Shown here: in pieces, positions 22,344 to 35,593 of the stretch
How the letters are laid out: each line of letters begins with the position of its first letter
How positions within the stretch are numbered: the stretch's first letter is position 1
NCBI GenBank assembly: GCA_035772785.1
Contig: JAOCPU010000001.1
Span: 620,001-684,000 of the forward strand
Reading direction: 5' to 3'
Length of the DNA: 64,000 bases
Origin: Phlebiopsis flavidoalba
Lineage: Eukaryota > Basidiomycota > Agaricomycetes > Polyporales > Phanerochaetaceae
Position numbers and translations under genes: made by a program
Notes under the pieces: model-generated
Databases searched by the model: none
Told to the model about the DNA's origin: nothing
The model's input: only the letters and a program-made list of their open reading frames with translations

Positions 22344-22513
22344 CATTGTGCGCTAACAAATCCCACGCGGTTCTGTTGATTGAATCTGGAATGGCTGTTG
22401 TGCGCTTGTTAACAGCGCGTGTTTCTACCGTTGTGCGCTAATAATTGCCACGCGGTAACGGCGCTGAATCTGGAATGGCTTTTGTGCGCTTGCCTATAGC
22501 GCGTGTTTTCAAC
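22344..22513. repeat. Tandem duplication, unit about 85 bp
   Basis: Two diverged units each contain TTGTGCGCTAA, a CCACGCGG block, GAATCTGGAATGGCT and TTGTGCGCTTG, and end in AGCGCGTGTTT. TTGTGCGCT occurs four times in all, so each unit itself has a half-repeat structure. Confidence 0.75.
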
Positions 22514-22822
22514 ATACCGCGACGTTCGCCGCCACCGCAGCCAGGCATAGGTATGCCATCGATATTCCATAGCGTTGCAGCGAGTTGTCCAACTTTTGTT
22601 TTTTCACTTTTACGCTAGAGAGTCAAGACTAACAACGGCCTTTGCAGCTACGAAATATCAGCTTGCCTCAGGAATAGTGCAGACATTTTGGCTGCATCAT
22701 TACGGTCTAGTCAAGAGAACGTTTTATTATGCAAATGGACGTTAGTGAACGTCAGGATTTCATCAAGCGGGACGTGGAAGAAGTGTTTCCTCAGCGTCAT
22801 AGTGCGAAAAACATAATGTGGC

Positions 22823-25800
22823 GTGTTATGTATACTAACTAAATATCCAGATGCGGCAGAACTTGCGAACCATGGGGTGTTGAAAATGGTACGAGTGAGG
22901 TTCGGTGGCGCTAAACTAAATAATTTGGCAGCCCTCCCACCTGAATGGGACGCGCGAGCTTTGAGGAGATACATGGGAGGAAATCGAACCACCTTGTACG
23001 TTTTGGTATACCTTTTTCCAGTGGGAAGTTCGCTTCCGACTGGAGACCGCAATCGGGAATGGAGGGAGACCTGAACGTGTACAGAGGAGGCGTTCAGATC
23101 CAGATAAAGGACGGATGGATTGACTGGACTCGTAACAAGGATCGGCAAGGAGAACGATACCAACATCCAGCCTTGGACGAGTTCTTTCTTGACTACCGGC
23201 CAATGTGCAACATCCTCGTCTATGGCAGAACGCACTCCATACAAAATGCATGGAGCAGAGAATGGAGACTGGAAGAGGGCGGTAGAAAAAGCAAGGACGT
23301 TCCTCGCATGCGGAATATTACGCGCTGGACGCAGAGAAAATTTCGATTCTCATCCTCGACGAGTATTTGGTAAGTCTTAGTTTATGCGAACTGTGTATTG
23401 AATTGTGAACTAACTTCGAGTTACCAGCCGTTATTGTGTTCTAGGGTTCCCAGACTATCAAAAGAATCGCATGCCAACGATGTCCTCAACATAGGCCTGA
23501 CGACATTTTCACCGAAGCCTGAATCCCCAAATTTTTCCTACCATTCCACTTGAAGAACCGCCGCTATCCCTGGAAACATGCGTTATACCGCAAAGGCTGA
23601 CCGCCATTGACGAGCGTCCAGTTCCCGGGCCTCTGCGAGCCGATACGCGACAGGTATGGGGCCTTGACGATGTTACGTTGGCACAACAGGCCCTGCAGCC
23701 AATGTATTCGTCGCTGGAGCAAAGTGATCCTACCACCAAAGCCCCGCATGGTCAAAGCCAACCATGCACACCACGCACGCCACCACACTCACTGCTGCCA
23801 ACTGGTGCGCCGTCAGGGTCGCTAACGCAGCTATGGAGTCTGGTCAACGTCTTGAGGGAATGTGCACGACGCTCACGGCCCCTGAGGACGGTCTTACTAC
23901 TACCATTCCAGGAGAATCAGACATACCAGGCTCGGAGGTGCAGATGAAAGAAAGGGATGCTGCGGTGTTGAATGAGGCGGATATCGACGTTGAAATGGGC
24001 GACAACAATGAAACATTGTTGGAGCCGACTGGACTTGTCAGAAATTACTCGGGTGAGCAAGACCTAAAATCATTGATAGAGGCATCTGATTGAAGACGGA
24101 AGTAGTCGAGGTTCCTACAATTAATGAATCTGTCCCAGCGGGGAGCCCTGCGGACGAGTTTCTGTCAAATCTTCTTGCCCCCCTCTCGCTAGAGGAGAAA
24201 AACCGATTCGAGAAAGCCCCGGGAAACATGCTAGATGATGGATACGTCGTGCTTCACGATGGGAGAAAGATATTCCAACCCGGCGACGTAGGACCGAAGG
24301 TAAGTGCCCTGCTATTCTTGAGTAATCCTCTGAATGCATAGATAGGATCCTGATCGTCGGGCCCTCGAGTTCATGGCTACAAGCGCCCCCGCTTTAGGAC
24401 CTCGCGAGAAGTCTGACGTCAATCCGGCGTACGACGACGGTGCGCCTGTGCTGAATTTCGTCAAGTATCCGCAGGGCTCCCATTACACAGAAGAAATGGC
24501 GATGGAGGCGGAACTGAAAGTGCGTAAACTTCTGGGCAACAATCGAGCCATCGTGACACCATATGAACCGGCGGACGGTTCCACCTGGCAATGGAACGCG
24601 CGGTGCATCTCAGACCTGACGGGTGGGATGACTGGGGTAAAGTTCCTGGTCTCCAGCACGAGGTCGAATGGCAGTGTAAGTAGCGCAACTTAACCAGGTT
24701 AAATTCCATTAACATCGATATCTTTAGCTGCCAAGGTACGACGCGAAACGAATGGAAGAACACTGACGGTGGTCAAACCACTCGAAGAGTTCCTCAAAGT
24801 CATCGAAGATGGTATGGATCGCGTCAATTTACTCGATATGCCCAGTTCTAGGATCGAGATACCGTCTCTGATAAGGTGAGTGAAGAGTGGGTACTGCAGA
24901 ACCGGTGGCTTACAAGACAAAAAGACGCATATCGGACCACAGCAGGGCACTCGAAGTGGCCCAGTCGGTCACCCATCCAAAATTCTTGTTTTCTTTCAGT
25001 AGTCCGACATTGTGCGCTTGGCGCAATGGGTCATCATAACGGGTCCAGGATTCCTTACATGGGCTCACGGCGACGGCTCGGGATTTGGCACATGGCTTGT
25101 ACCCATCACTGGAAGTAAGCTCTGGACCTTCCTGCGTATTATGGAGCGCGAAGGCAAAAGTCCTAGTAAAGATGAGCTGCTTGATGCATACAGACAACAT
25201 CTAGAACTCGCGAAGATATCCCGGACCAAAGACGGACCAGAAAGGCTAGCCAAATTGGCACGCCCGTTCATCCACTTGATCAAAACTAACCTCATGGTGT
25301 GAGCGTATGTGATCAACCTGCCGCGATTTATTCTGACTAGCCTTACGAGAAATGCAGGATAATGCCACCAGGACTCATCCATATGGTGGAGACCCCTGAG
25401 CCGTCAATCACCATTGGCGGGTTTTTCCTTTGTGTTGATGTGCTACATCTCATGGAGTGGACTCGACGGTGGATTCACGAGGGTGGGGGTGCAGGTACAA
25501 TACTTACCATCCGGCTACGCAACGCGTCATGGCCTCCTTCATCATTGCATGGGCTAGAAGGGGCGAAACCGGTGTGTGCACTGCTCTTATCGCCCAACTA
25601 TTTTCAATAATGTGCATGACCACAGTTCCACACAGGCCTTTGTATCTCTAGCACGGGGGTTATTGCGCCCTGGGTTGAGTACATGGGCAGATATCTACGA
25701 GGGAGACCTGCCGAAGGATGAGGAGGGTAAGACCCAGTACAACGAGATGCAGAAGGAAACTGTGGCTGAGTGCCAGCTGGCTTGCTCGATCATCACGGTG

Positions 25801-26103
25801 GTGATTGAGTTCAACGGGGTGGTGGAAGAAGGGCTATGGGCGAGCGAACAGCCAAAGGCCGTGCGAAAAAGCAAGCGTAAACGTGCCGGGAAATCTGAGG
25901 TATGACAAAAAGACATACGGCTGACTATTTATGTTGATGCACTTCGATAGCCCGCTACTGCAAATTCGGTTCCTCTAGTGGAGGACGTCGAGAAGGGAGG
26001 ACCTCCGCGGTTCAAGGATAACCTCCCGTGGTACTGTCCGGGAGAGGGCTCTGTTTATGTTCCAACCCAAGCCAAAAATGGATCAATTACTGAACGCGTT
26101 TAA
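22823..26103 (+). CDS. JmjC-domain protein (putative Fe(II)/2OG chromatin oxygenase)
   Basis: The JmjC-like core spans about 25010-25470. FLTWAHGDGSGFGTWL supplies the HxD iron ligands, GSKLWTFLRI follows, and PPGLIHMVETPEPSITIGGF carries the distal histidine and the GG/F strand typical of JmjC folds. Upstream parts include ENGDWKRAVEKARTFLACG, whose exon is spliced by gtaagt at 23370, an acidic central region (DIDVEMGDNNETLLEP), and PADEFLSNLLAPLSLEEKN with DDGYVVLHDGRKIFQPGD. Downstream, YHPATQRVMASFIIAWARRG follows, and the last exon (from 25951) ends NGSITERV. Introns fit at 24301-24341, 24676-24726, 24875-24898 and 25899-25950. Indels break the frame near 23080, 23800, 24085, 25010 and 25490. 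Histone lysine demethylation is the common role of the fold; the true substrate is unknown. The start at 22823 is a lower bound, not a confirmed ATG. Confidence 0.7.
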
Positions 26104-29100
26104 AGAATTAAGATTGGAATGATAGTATCTTTTTCTTTTGGGATTGTAATAATGACCGATTCAGCCAGGACGCCGACCCATAATTGAGAGAACTTTTCGG
26201 AGCCTCCTCCCGAGCACCCACCTGTCCGGTCTCAAGAGCGCCTTCCAGGCCGTTCCGGATGAATGGAAATCAAACAGCAGCCAAAATGTTATACGCGTTC
26301 GCGTTGTGACTGTCGAAGTAACTTAACCATTGGTCGATTCTTGGACGTTTAGAGAACGACCACCGTTGTCCCGGAGCGACGACACCCAGGTAACGAATTC
26401 TCTCGTCTCCGTTCCATGTACCACCGTATACCCTTTACAATGGAACGCACGCCGAAGGGTGACTATACTTGCAATTGATTGATTCATATTAATCAAAATT
26501 TCTAGCACGTCGCCTCAAAACCCACATACTCCGGTTCCTCGGCGCCCAGTGCAACCTCCAGTGTGCGTGCAAGCTCTGGTGAGTCTGCAGCTCTTAATGC
26601 ATAACACAATCGCTTTATGACTGACGCACCGTAAGTCTAACGACGTGAACTGCGCGAAGGGGGGCCGTGGTAGTGTTGTGTTCGAACGTGTCGGAGGAGA
26701 GCTCGAAGGCGAAAATACCACATAAGTACGATTACGGAGGCTCCCGGACGAGCTCTGACGACCTGACTACCAGCGGCCAGCGAGGAACATGTAGGCGGCC
26801 AAAGGAGCGGTGGGTAACTCACATTATCCTTGTCTCGTCGCTTCAAGTTCTATTGCCCGAGAGCGTGACAACGGTGGTTTGTGTCGCTAACTTGAACGAG
26901 AAATCTCGAGACCAAAGCTTCAGGCACCTCGAGCACTCTCGAGGATTCGCTAACATGAAACGACCCGAACGGATGATGGCGTCCAGGACCATCCACCTTT
27001 CCCAATTAGGGGCCGGCGCCCTGGCCAACATTGACCAGGGAGCTGTAGCTGGACTCCATGTCCAGCCGTGCTTGCGGAACACGAATGGACGGCCCTCTTG
27101 CCCGTTGTGTCATGTAAAAGCTGAAATGTCATAGCCCAAGTTCACAAAACCCAGTGCAAATTTTTGGAGTACTTGTCTGCGAAGACTCGTGGCTGAAGCC
27201 CTCATGTGAAGGGCTGGTCCGTTTGACTACACACCATGAATCGGAACTCATATCAGATCTACCGCGCTCGGGTTTGCATGGTTTTTTGCATGATTCCTGA
27301 CTCCTGGCGTATCGGTAACTTGAAGAACAATACATCATGAGCAACGCAACAAGCGGTCGTGCTTATCAACCATCACAATATTGTAGGGTACCATCCTGGT
27401 CCCAGCTATCCCACACGTCAAATGAGATCTACCGAATAAAAACGGTCCGCATAAACAATATGATTAGCATGATATTTTCGAGCGTCCATTCTGCTATATT
27501 GTGCGCACTCTCCTCAGATTAAAGTATACATGAAGAGACCAGAGCAGGAGCTGTACTGCACAATCATACCTTGTTTATTATATGCACGTGTTTGACAGAA
27601 ATATGCAATTCGAGAAATGTCCTGAGCAAATGGCTATACAACGACGTACTAGTCTAAATAGTGTGTGAGGAGGAAGTTTTTGATGAGGGGATAGTCCGCG
27701 ATTGAAGCATCGGTCATGGAAGAGTATTCAGGATCACCATACTTTGCGACAACAATGTTGCCCCTCCACGCTTTAGCGCTCACGAAATTGGTACCTTGCA
27801 CCTATATACCCGATAAGTGTCCCCCCGGATAGTGCGGTTCTCGGGAAACGGCATGCCGTCATTCGATTTTGAGGATAGAAGATGATGTAGGGCTTGGGAA
27901 AAGGCTTGCTCATGCCTTCAAGCATATTAATAATCTATCACGAGCAAAACAGTGCTGAGTGCTAGAATTACCAAAATCTATGCCGTTGGCAGCGTATCTT
28001 AAAGCCCCAGCATCGTATGCCCGGCCTGTAGCCAATATAATTCATAAATACCTCGGGGTGCGGTGACCCTTCCGCAAAAGAAAGGCGCTGGCTCGTTACT
28101 GCGCTTGTGCGATATTGAGCACGCTGGTTGCCAGTGACACCACAGAGGGAACCCGATCATCAGAAGGGATTAATATGGCCTTGTAGGCTATCATCTCTGA
28201 CATTCTGACAACGGCATATTTAAGACTATCTGTAACGGCTTTTAGGTCAAAAGCTTACTGCGAATTTCTTTATCGGGCCTGTCTGATACCTCTGAGTTTT
28301 AGATGCCGATGCCCGGGCTCGTCCGAATAGCTGATGTGGGGTGCGCTTGGGGTGTGTTTTGGGAGTTTGATACCATCTACGCTTTAATACTGTTCTGCGT
28401 TGTCTGAAAGGCGATGACCGGTACGAATTTCAATGGGCCTTACATCAAAAAAAAGGCCCCCCACACTAAGCGAAACCGTTTACTTACCCGAAAAGATTTC
28501 TCAAAATGTTGTTTCAAAAAAAAGGTTCATCAAGGGCCTTCGCGACGTAGTTGTCTAGCAAGCCTCGTTGCAGTCCCAGCAGCGTGTGAAGTTTCATTAT
28601 TGGTTTACGTCATCTTGAACGCAATGTACACACCTTGCACCTATCACGATTTGTGATGAGCGGATTCCTCGTTGAATTTAGCATAGGTAAGACCATTCCA
28701 CATGCGATCAATGTGACTTTTTGGTTCAGGGTCATCAGCCACGAGTCAAGGTTTGACAAACCAGCTGGAGACGATACACCTGCACTAAGCTCATCTATGG
28801 GCTTTAACAGCCGTACAACACCGTATTCCGACTATTATTCAACACACAATTTTCCCTGCACACAGATGAATTGGGCAGTCATTTTTAGCCAAGGCAGCTG
28901 ATATACGTAGAAGGTTTACATTTACAGAATCAGGATATCCTACTCTTGTTGCCTACTGTGATAAAGTTGTACTCTCCACCCAAGGCGGACAATTTTCTGC
29001 GGATCGAGACCAACACGCCAAAAAATGCCGGCACGTGCATTTTCTGAACACCCTAAAAGTAACCATTACTATGTCTCGCTCCTCATGAAGATTCAAGCTT

Positions 29101-31765
29101 CCCAGTGAGAATTCGGTCTACTGGGAACTGTGCCGAGCTACCGTGAGCCACGTTGACAGGCGCCGTACACAGGCATGGCTCGGCACTTATACCAGACTAG
29201 CGACTATCGCCATTTTCCTACCTTTCCGCTATGCCGAACTAGTTGGGTCTATGTCTGTAGTACACATGAGTATACAATATATTCGTTATATTTGGTTGTG
29301 TCCTCTCGAGCCCGTGCTATGCCACGCTATGCACGTCTATTGAGTGTTATGCAGATATATTACGAGCCTCCCCAATTATTGTACAAAATACGTGTATCTA
29401 CTCCATTCTATGCTGACTATACTACGTACTGTGGTTTTCGCACCCCCGTCCATTCTTATCCATCCCCATATAGTCTCGTCGACCTACCATTCAATCTGTC
29501 CCCGCACGTGCCCCCCACCAGCTGTCCGGGGACAGATATCGCCGGCTGCGCGCCTCACGTTCCACGATGACGCGGTCTTTGGCCACCCCCCCTCGACCTG
29601 CAGTGACGTGGCCCCCGCTCAAAGTCGTTTTGCGGCGATCCCACGGCCCCCGCTCAAAAGTCATTTTGCGGCGATCCCACGCCCGACCCGGCTTCGCTGC
29701 CAGCGCATCGCGCATTCGCGGCGACTCTCTGAGTTGCGCGCGGCGCGCAACGCAGCGCCATCCCACGCAAATACCATCTACAAGAAGTTTGTAGCATTGT
29801 CAGTTACGTTCTCGCTGGCAACATACAGTACATACCTTTTCCAATGGACTCCTTGGTAAGGATGAGGGCGCATGTATGCGCTGCCTGCGTCATGGTGCGA
29901 CGCAGTCATTGTTCTGTGAGATGAAGCAAGTCAGTCAATGTTTAAAATCAATGTATGTAGGGTAACTCCGGACAATGGCGAGGTGAGGGGACTGGGGGAC
30001 TTGGACTTGAACGCAAGTCGGAGGAGGATGGTGGTAGTTGGATGAGAGAGAGAGCAGGGCGGAGGAAAATTGATGGCGTAGCGGGCCTTACACGCGCTCG
30101 TGGGAACTTGTTTTCGATAATTCCTGTGTGCGGCCAGTATGCCGCTTACGTGCACGGACCAGACGAGATGTCGAGTAAAGTAGCGTAACGTCGATGCAGC
30201 GGTTAGGTCGAGCGCTCAGCGTCCACAAGTCCGGTAATGTGAGCGTAGCGTAGTCTTAGCTGCGCTGGTGCTATCGGCAAGGATATCGATCGGATGTGTA
30301 GGACGCACTAATCATGGAAGCAAGGATGTGGAGCGCCTTCTCTAGCTGGGTATATATTTGAATATTTGAGATAGAGGGGCATGGTATGGGGTAGATCCCA
30401 GGAGACCGACTTTTCACTGGGATATCCAAAGACTGAGAGCAAGAACTTTGGCCAAACATGTCATCACAAACATTGATGGACGTGTCATTCTCCCACCCCC
30501 CCCCTTCCCTACCCACTTCTGTGACTTGTTGAATGTGACTAAATACCCATCCGTGACGTCTCAATGAGAATGTCACAGTCGATATAAAACAAGGATATCA
30601 TCGTCACGATCACAAACATTGATGGACGTGCGACTTGTTGAATGTGACTAAATACCCATCCGTGACGTCTCAATAATGTCACAGTCGATAAAACAAGGAT
30701 ATCATCGTCATGATCGCAAAAGTCCGGGTTGACACTCGGACAATTTGTTGGTACGTGATCTATGCCATCATGTAGAAAACACCCTATTCTTGTGATGGCG
30801 CGTTTGCATTTCGTGCTGTTACGAAGTGGGAGGTGGGCACAAAGTCCAAATTTTGCACGTTGGGTGTCAAATAACCCAGTATTTGAGTTTGTACTAATTT
30901 TATCGTCTCAATGTTTGTCTTTCTTTAAATAATATCTTGCCGTGACGCCGGTTTCGACCCCGATTTTGCAGCGGTGATCGTGTTATTAGGGGTGCCGTTT
31001 GTAGAGACTGAGCGCTCTCAAAGAGTATAAAGGTCACTTTGACTCTAAGATTGGGCTCCAACTCTGCTCATCATAACAGAATGCGCATTTTTTCATCTCC
31101 TTCCATTCCATGGATTCATATCCTATTTTTTTCCCCTTTATGCAGCGCTGATGTCTTGGAACCTCGCACACAGTACGTTCTGTAACTAATGACTTTCGCG
31201 TAATTCTCATCATCTTTTTTGTAGTTAATCGTTATGATAGCCAACAATTATGCATTGCGATTAGCGTGGTAACTTTTACGCTGACTGTTTCTTTTTTCTT
31301 GATTTTAGTCTCCTTTCTTAACATTCTCCCACTCGTTCTCGCGATATTCATCCGGATGTGCTATGTGGTCAAAACTAATATTCTTCGTGTTCAATATCGC
31401 AAACCTACACCTGTGGTAGGTGGTTCACGCCCCAGAACGGGCTTCATACCGCGAAGCGCATTCAACAATTCCACTTGGATACATAGCTCCCTGCAAGACT
31501 TAAGGCTGAAAACGAAAATCTCAAAATTTTACAGTATAATTCATTCTTCCGATGATTCACGCTATTCTGGATCTGAGTTTGATTCTAGTAGTTATGTGCA
31601 ATGTCGGTAGAAGAGGTCTTACTAAACCGTTCCGTGTCAACTCCCTGATTTGATCCAAATGTGCGCCCGGACATGGAATATCAACACGAGAGCGTGGGCG
31701 AACTATTGCACCCACTACCACTGCTGCACTACTGAACATAGCTGTAATAACTTGATGTGCAAATC
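26104..31765. other. Long gene-poor region
   Basis: No recognisable gene in more than 5 kb. Weak minus-strand reading at 26515-27132 includes MLANPRECSRCLKLWSRDF but has no matching family. At 29600-29690 a 37-bp unit (CCCCCGCTCAAA, then GCGGCGATCCCACG) is repeated twice. The tandem duplication at 30460-30713 is listed separately. The region is AT-richer than the host genes and probably consists of decayed repeats. Confidence 0.4.
30460..30713. repeat. Tandem duplication with C-rich insertion in copy 1
   Basis: Copy 1 (30460-30604) and copy 2 (30605-30713) share ATCACAAACATTGATGGACG, GACTTGTTGAATGTGACTAA, ATACCCATCCGTGACGTCTC and AAGGATATCATCGTCA in the same order. Copy 1 has an extra 37 bp containing nine C in a row, plus a few small indels. 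The shared segments are almost identical. Confidence 0.9.
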
Positions 31766-31872
31766 CCTCCTCTATGTCTTCAAACGCGTTCCTTCGCCAG
31801 AACAAAACCCTCTTTCTTCTCCTCTTTCAGCGCACTCTAATACTCCACGGACTGCGAGCTTTCCTCCTGCTC

Positions 31873-32600
31873 CGTTGCTCCCCATGGAACTCGGTGATAT
31901 GGTCAGAGGAATGGTGCGATAAAATTAAGCCTGAGAACTTGAGGGAGGTTCCATGTGCTTGTTGTGGTGAGTCCGTCCTTGAAAAGTCAATCACTCAAGT
32001 ACAACTCTATACGATGAGCTTCTTCTACCTCTGCACGAACGAAAAAGAGAAGGTGAAATGTTTTTACCAGACACGGTGTTTTGTGATGCAGGAGTATTTT
32101 GGACTCCGGAAGGTGAAAATGGCTAATGTGTGCAGGAAATGTTACCTGTCACTTGCAAAGGCGAATTACCAGATCTGTCAATTGCGAATGGACTATGGAT
32201 AGGTGACGTCCCTCCACAACTGAGAGGGATCTGCATTTCGTGGAAAAAACTTTGTTGGTTGCAAGATACCGACATAACACGTGCGTGGTAACATTTGAAA
32301 TGGGCCGTTAGAAAGTTACGAGCAAATGCTGTCGTGTACGCACAGCCCGTTGCAAAACTGTACGCTAAACTTCCACCACCTAAGTCAGAAATCGAGGACT
32401 GCCTCGCTATTGTTTTACTAGGCTCAAAGGATATCTCCCAAGGCGACGTGATCAAACGCACACCGCTATTGGTACGAAGGCAGTACGTACTTAACGCATT
32501 GAAATGGTTGAAAAACAACCACGTCGACTATCATGACCTGGAGATAAGCATGGAGAACCTAATGCAATACAAGAGGGCGATACGCCTGTTGAGGTAGTAC
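31873..32600 (+). CDS. Helitron protein, N-terminal Cys-rich (DUF6570-like) part
   Basis: The pattern CACCGE plus CRKCYLSLAKAN gives two CxxC pairs likely to bind zinc. A later block reads ANAVVYAQPVAKLYAKLPPP, then DCLAIVLLGSKD, RTPLLVRRQYVLNALKWLK and NNHVDYHDLEISMENL. This is the usual DUF6570 order preceding the Rep domain in basidiomycete Helitrons. Frame changes occur near 32200 and 32290. The start near 31873 (MELGDMV) is uncertain. Confidence 0.7.
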
Positions 32601-32689
32601 ATACAAGTCGTCGATGAGAGCTACCAATACACAATCACTTGCAGTATACGAGCCTGACGATACAGAGCGCGGCGTCGATGACGAGCAAT

Positions 32690-34430
32690 GCACCTTTTCA
32701 GTACACGGGGTCTCACAGCCGATCAGCTAGCCTCGATGGACAAACTTCGAAGGGTTGGGAGAGCTAAGCAATACATGGAGAGTGGTGGAAAGGCTCTCGG
32801 TTATGGGCACGACCATGACGCAGATCAATTTTTCATAATCCAAAGATGTATCCTGGGATGTTCCCTTGGTATTTTCCTTACGGCATGGGAGGGTTTGAGA
32901 ATTCCCGCATAATCAGCGAATAGGAAAGATGAAGCATGCAAAACACCCCTTACTCAATTTTTATGACAGGCGCTGGTTGCAGGTCGACGAGTATTTCATA
33001 TATCTTGTCTTCAATCAAGAAACAGATCTATCAGAGCTCTCGAGGTGGATACCTGCTGAAAAACTGAGCGTCGCAACTTTGATAGTGTTACGGATAAAAT
33101 TCTAAATCATCCAATTAGATGCACTTCAGTCGTTGATCGACAAATCTAAAGGTTCGTCGTATGTAAAACCTGAAGGAGAAGCAGAGACTGCTTGTTTCGA
33201 GTTGTTAAAAATTATAGACACCACGTCGCTGGACATGTACCAATGTCAGCTCAAAAAGAAAGAAGTACCAGCGATCCGAGATCAAGTCGCTCATAATTTC
33301 GAAAGGTGCTCCTTCTTTTTTTATAACGTTCTGTCCAGCAGATATCAACAATCCGCTATGCATGCACTTTTGCGGCCATGAGATAGACGAAGTCAAGCTT
33401 GTGAACCCATTGACTACTAGCGACATGTCACGTGCCGTAGCAAAAAAACCCTGTGGCCGCGGCGAAATTCTTCGACTTCATGCCAAGTTTCGACTATTTA
33501 TTGACGTGTTCTCCTGCGAGCAGACAGTGATAAGGCAGGATTATTTGGGCACACCTCGGCTTACTACGGTACTGTTGAAAGCCAGGGTCCGCCTTACTCT
33601 GCACATCCACCTGCTACTTTGGATCGAAGGCTCGTTGAGCCCTCAACAGATCCGCGATAAAATTTTACAGAATGATGCCCAGTTAAAAAGAAGCTTTAAC
33701 TACGTGGCTCGAGAATTGCCAGCAAGGGGGGTTTTCGTCGGGGACGATGGATGAGGTAGAGAACCTAGTCCAGGGTAAATGCTATACTTATGAAACAAGT
33801 CCATTGTACCAGCTCCCCACAGCACCTCCGCCTCTCCCCACACACCAAGATGCTCAGAAAATGGCTAGACGATGTTATGCAGCAAACTGACCATCTGTTA
33901 TATTTGTGTAACAGGCACACAATCACAGCACTCATAGGAAGTGTTATAGAATCGGTCAGCCAAAATGCAAAGCTCGATTCCCAAGGGATATTTATTCTGT
34001 ATCGCTTTTTGACGAGGAAACCGGGGCAATTCGTCTGAAACAAACTGAAGCCTGGCTGAATACCTTTTCAGTGCCACTCACCTATTTGCTTCGCTGTAAC
34101 AGCGACGTAACTTCGCTATTATCTGGTACTTCGGTTCGCGCAGTAATTGCGTACGTTACGGACTATATCACCAAGAGCTCTCTTAAGACCTATACCTTAT
34201 TTGAAGCCATAAAATCAGTTCTAGGATCGGTGAAAAATATCACTGAGGGGTCTAAAGATCGCCAGGATGGAGCACGTCGTGTCATTGTCAAGATGGTCAA
34301 TGCACTTACCGCACGCTCGGAAGTAGGGGGACCAATGTTAGCAAGCCATCTTCTAGGGCAGCCTGATCACTACACAAATCAAAAATTCAAAGTCTTCTTT
34401 TGGTATTCATTCGTGGCAAAAGGTCAGTGA
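32690..34430 (+). CDS. Helitron Rep (HUH endonuclease) domain
   Basis: Landmarks are MESGGKALGYGHDHDA with NPKMYPGMFPW-like text, HFCGHEIDEVKLVNP, and the HUH motif in TLHIHLLLWIEGSLSPQQIR (33595-33650). Then come CKARFPR, TYLLRCNSDVTSLLSGTS, VIAYVTDYITKSSLKTY and SHLLGQPDHYTNQKF, where YVTDYITK holds the region of the catalytic tyrosines. The HUH enzyme nicks and joins DNA strands during rolling-circle transposition. The frame shifts just before HUH (extra base near 33590) and at about 33890-33980. Confidence 0.8.
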
Positions 34431-35593
34431 GTCATGGGGGGGCATCAGCGACACTTCTGAGTATCGTGACGGCGATTTCGAGCCTAACTTAGTCAAACCT
34501 GATCAGCTACGTCTTGAGCTCTCTAACAGAAGAATAGTCGGATTGGACAAAGTCTCAGACTATATCTTGCGTCCAGTCGAACTAGAATCGTGGTCATTGA
34601 TCAACTTTTTACAACACACATACGTCAAAAAACATAGTATGAAGAAACACACGAATCAGTCCGAAGATACCACGAGCGACGAAGAAGTAGATACCGGTCA
34701 AAACACGTTGCAGACAACAACCAGGAGGTCTTAGGTTTTTGGCAACGCACTCGCTTCACAAATCTCACAGCGTCTTTAAGTTGGGAAACAGGGCGAAACC
34801 GTACATCATAAACTTCTGCGGCCCTGTATTACCTAGGAAGGACAAAGGGGACCGCGAAGAATATTGCAAGACTATGCTCACTTTCTTTGCCCCCGGCTGG
34901 CGATCAGGTAGGGACTTAAAATCTGACGTAGAAACTTGGGAAGATGCGTTTAACAGACTTTCCTGAAACCAGAAGACGAGAAGCTAATGGCAAATATGAA
35001 TTTGCTCTACGAGTGTAAAGACGAGAGAGACAACTTCTCCAAAAACGGCGACGGTGCTCAGGGCTTTGACATCCCTGGACTATTCAATGTGCAAAACGAA
35101 GAAGATTCCTATTTTGATGACCTCGACACTACAGGCGATGTGGTATGAGGACGATGACAGTGACGAGAATGGCCGCACTGTGCCTGAAAATGGTCCAGAG
35201 ACCACCGCTCACCTGCTAAAAATGAATGACATGACGGCGACAATTGCAAGCGCTCTGCATGGTCTGAACCAGGACCCAGGAGCTGACGCCGAACATACCA
35301 CAGACGTACCCCACGCCAGTTGTGACCCCAGATCCGATCCAGAAATGCCCCCATCGCATTGGAAATCGGTACTTGAGGAGGCTAGGCAGATGTACATCAG
35401 CGCTAGACGCCGGGATGTTCGTGGAACTCAGCCCGAAACCACTTCTTCGACTACCCATTCCAATTCTTCTAGCACAACAGGCAGGCGAGGTGATGTAGAA
35501 GTCGTCACTTTGCAACCGGATGAAAAAAACAAAAATCGTCTGTTAACAGAGACTCTAATACCATTGACAACAGTTCCACTCACAGCCAGGTAA
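34431..35593 (+). CDS. Helitron Rep-helicase linker region
   Basis: Readable pieces are VSDYILRPVELESWSLINFL, KPYIINFCGPVLPRKDKGDR followed by CKTMLTFFAPGWRSGRDLKS, and NLLYECKDERDNFS, all with counterparts in basidiomycete Helitron proteins. A hydrophilic Ser/Thr/Asp-rich spacer at 35100-35590 follows. Frame changes lie near 34735, 34960 and 35100. Confidence 0.65.

Larger units (their letters stand above)
21060..22822. other. Gene-poor, repeat-bearing tract
   Basis: No supported protein gene. It holds the tRNA-like element at 21790-21885 and the tandem repeat at 22344-22513, described separately. Confidence 0.4.

Noticed and set aside
22711..23244. 177-codon minus-strand frame
   Set aside because: Overlaps the JmjC gene's first exons, with no recognisable domain; the plus strand has spliced coding structure.
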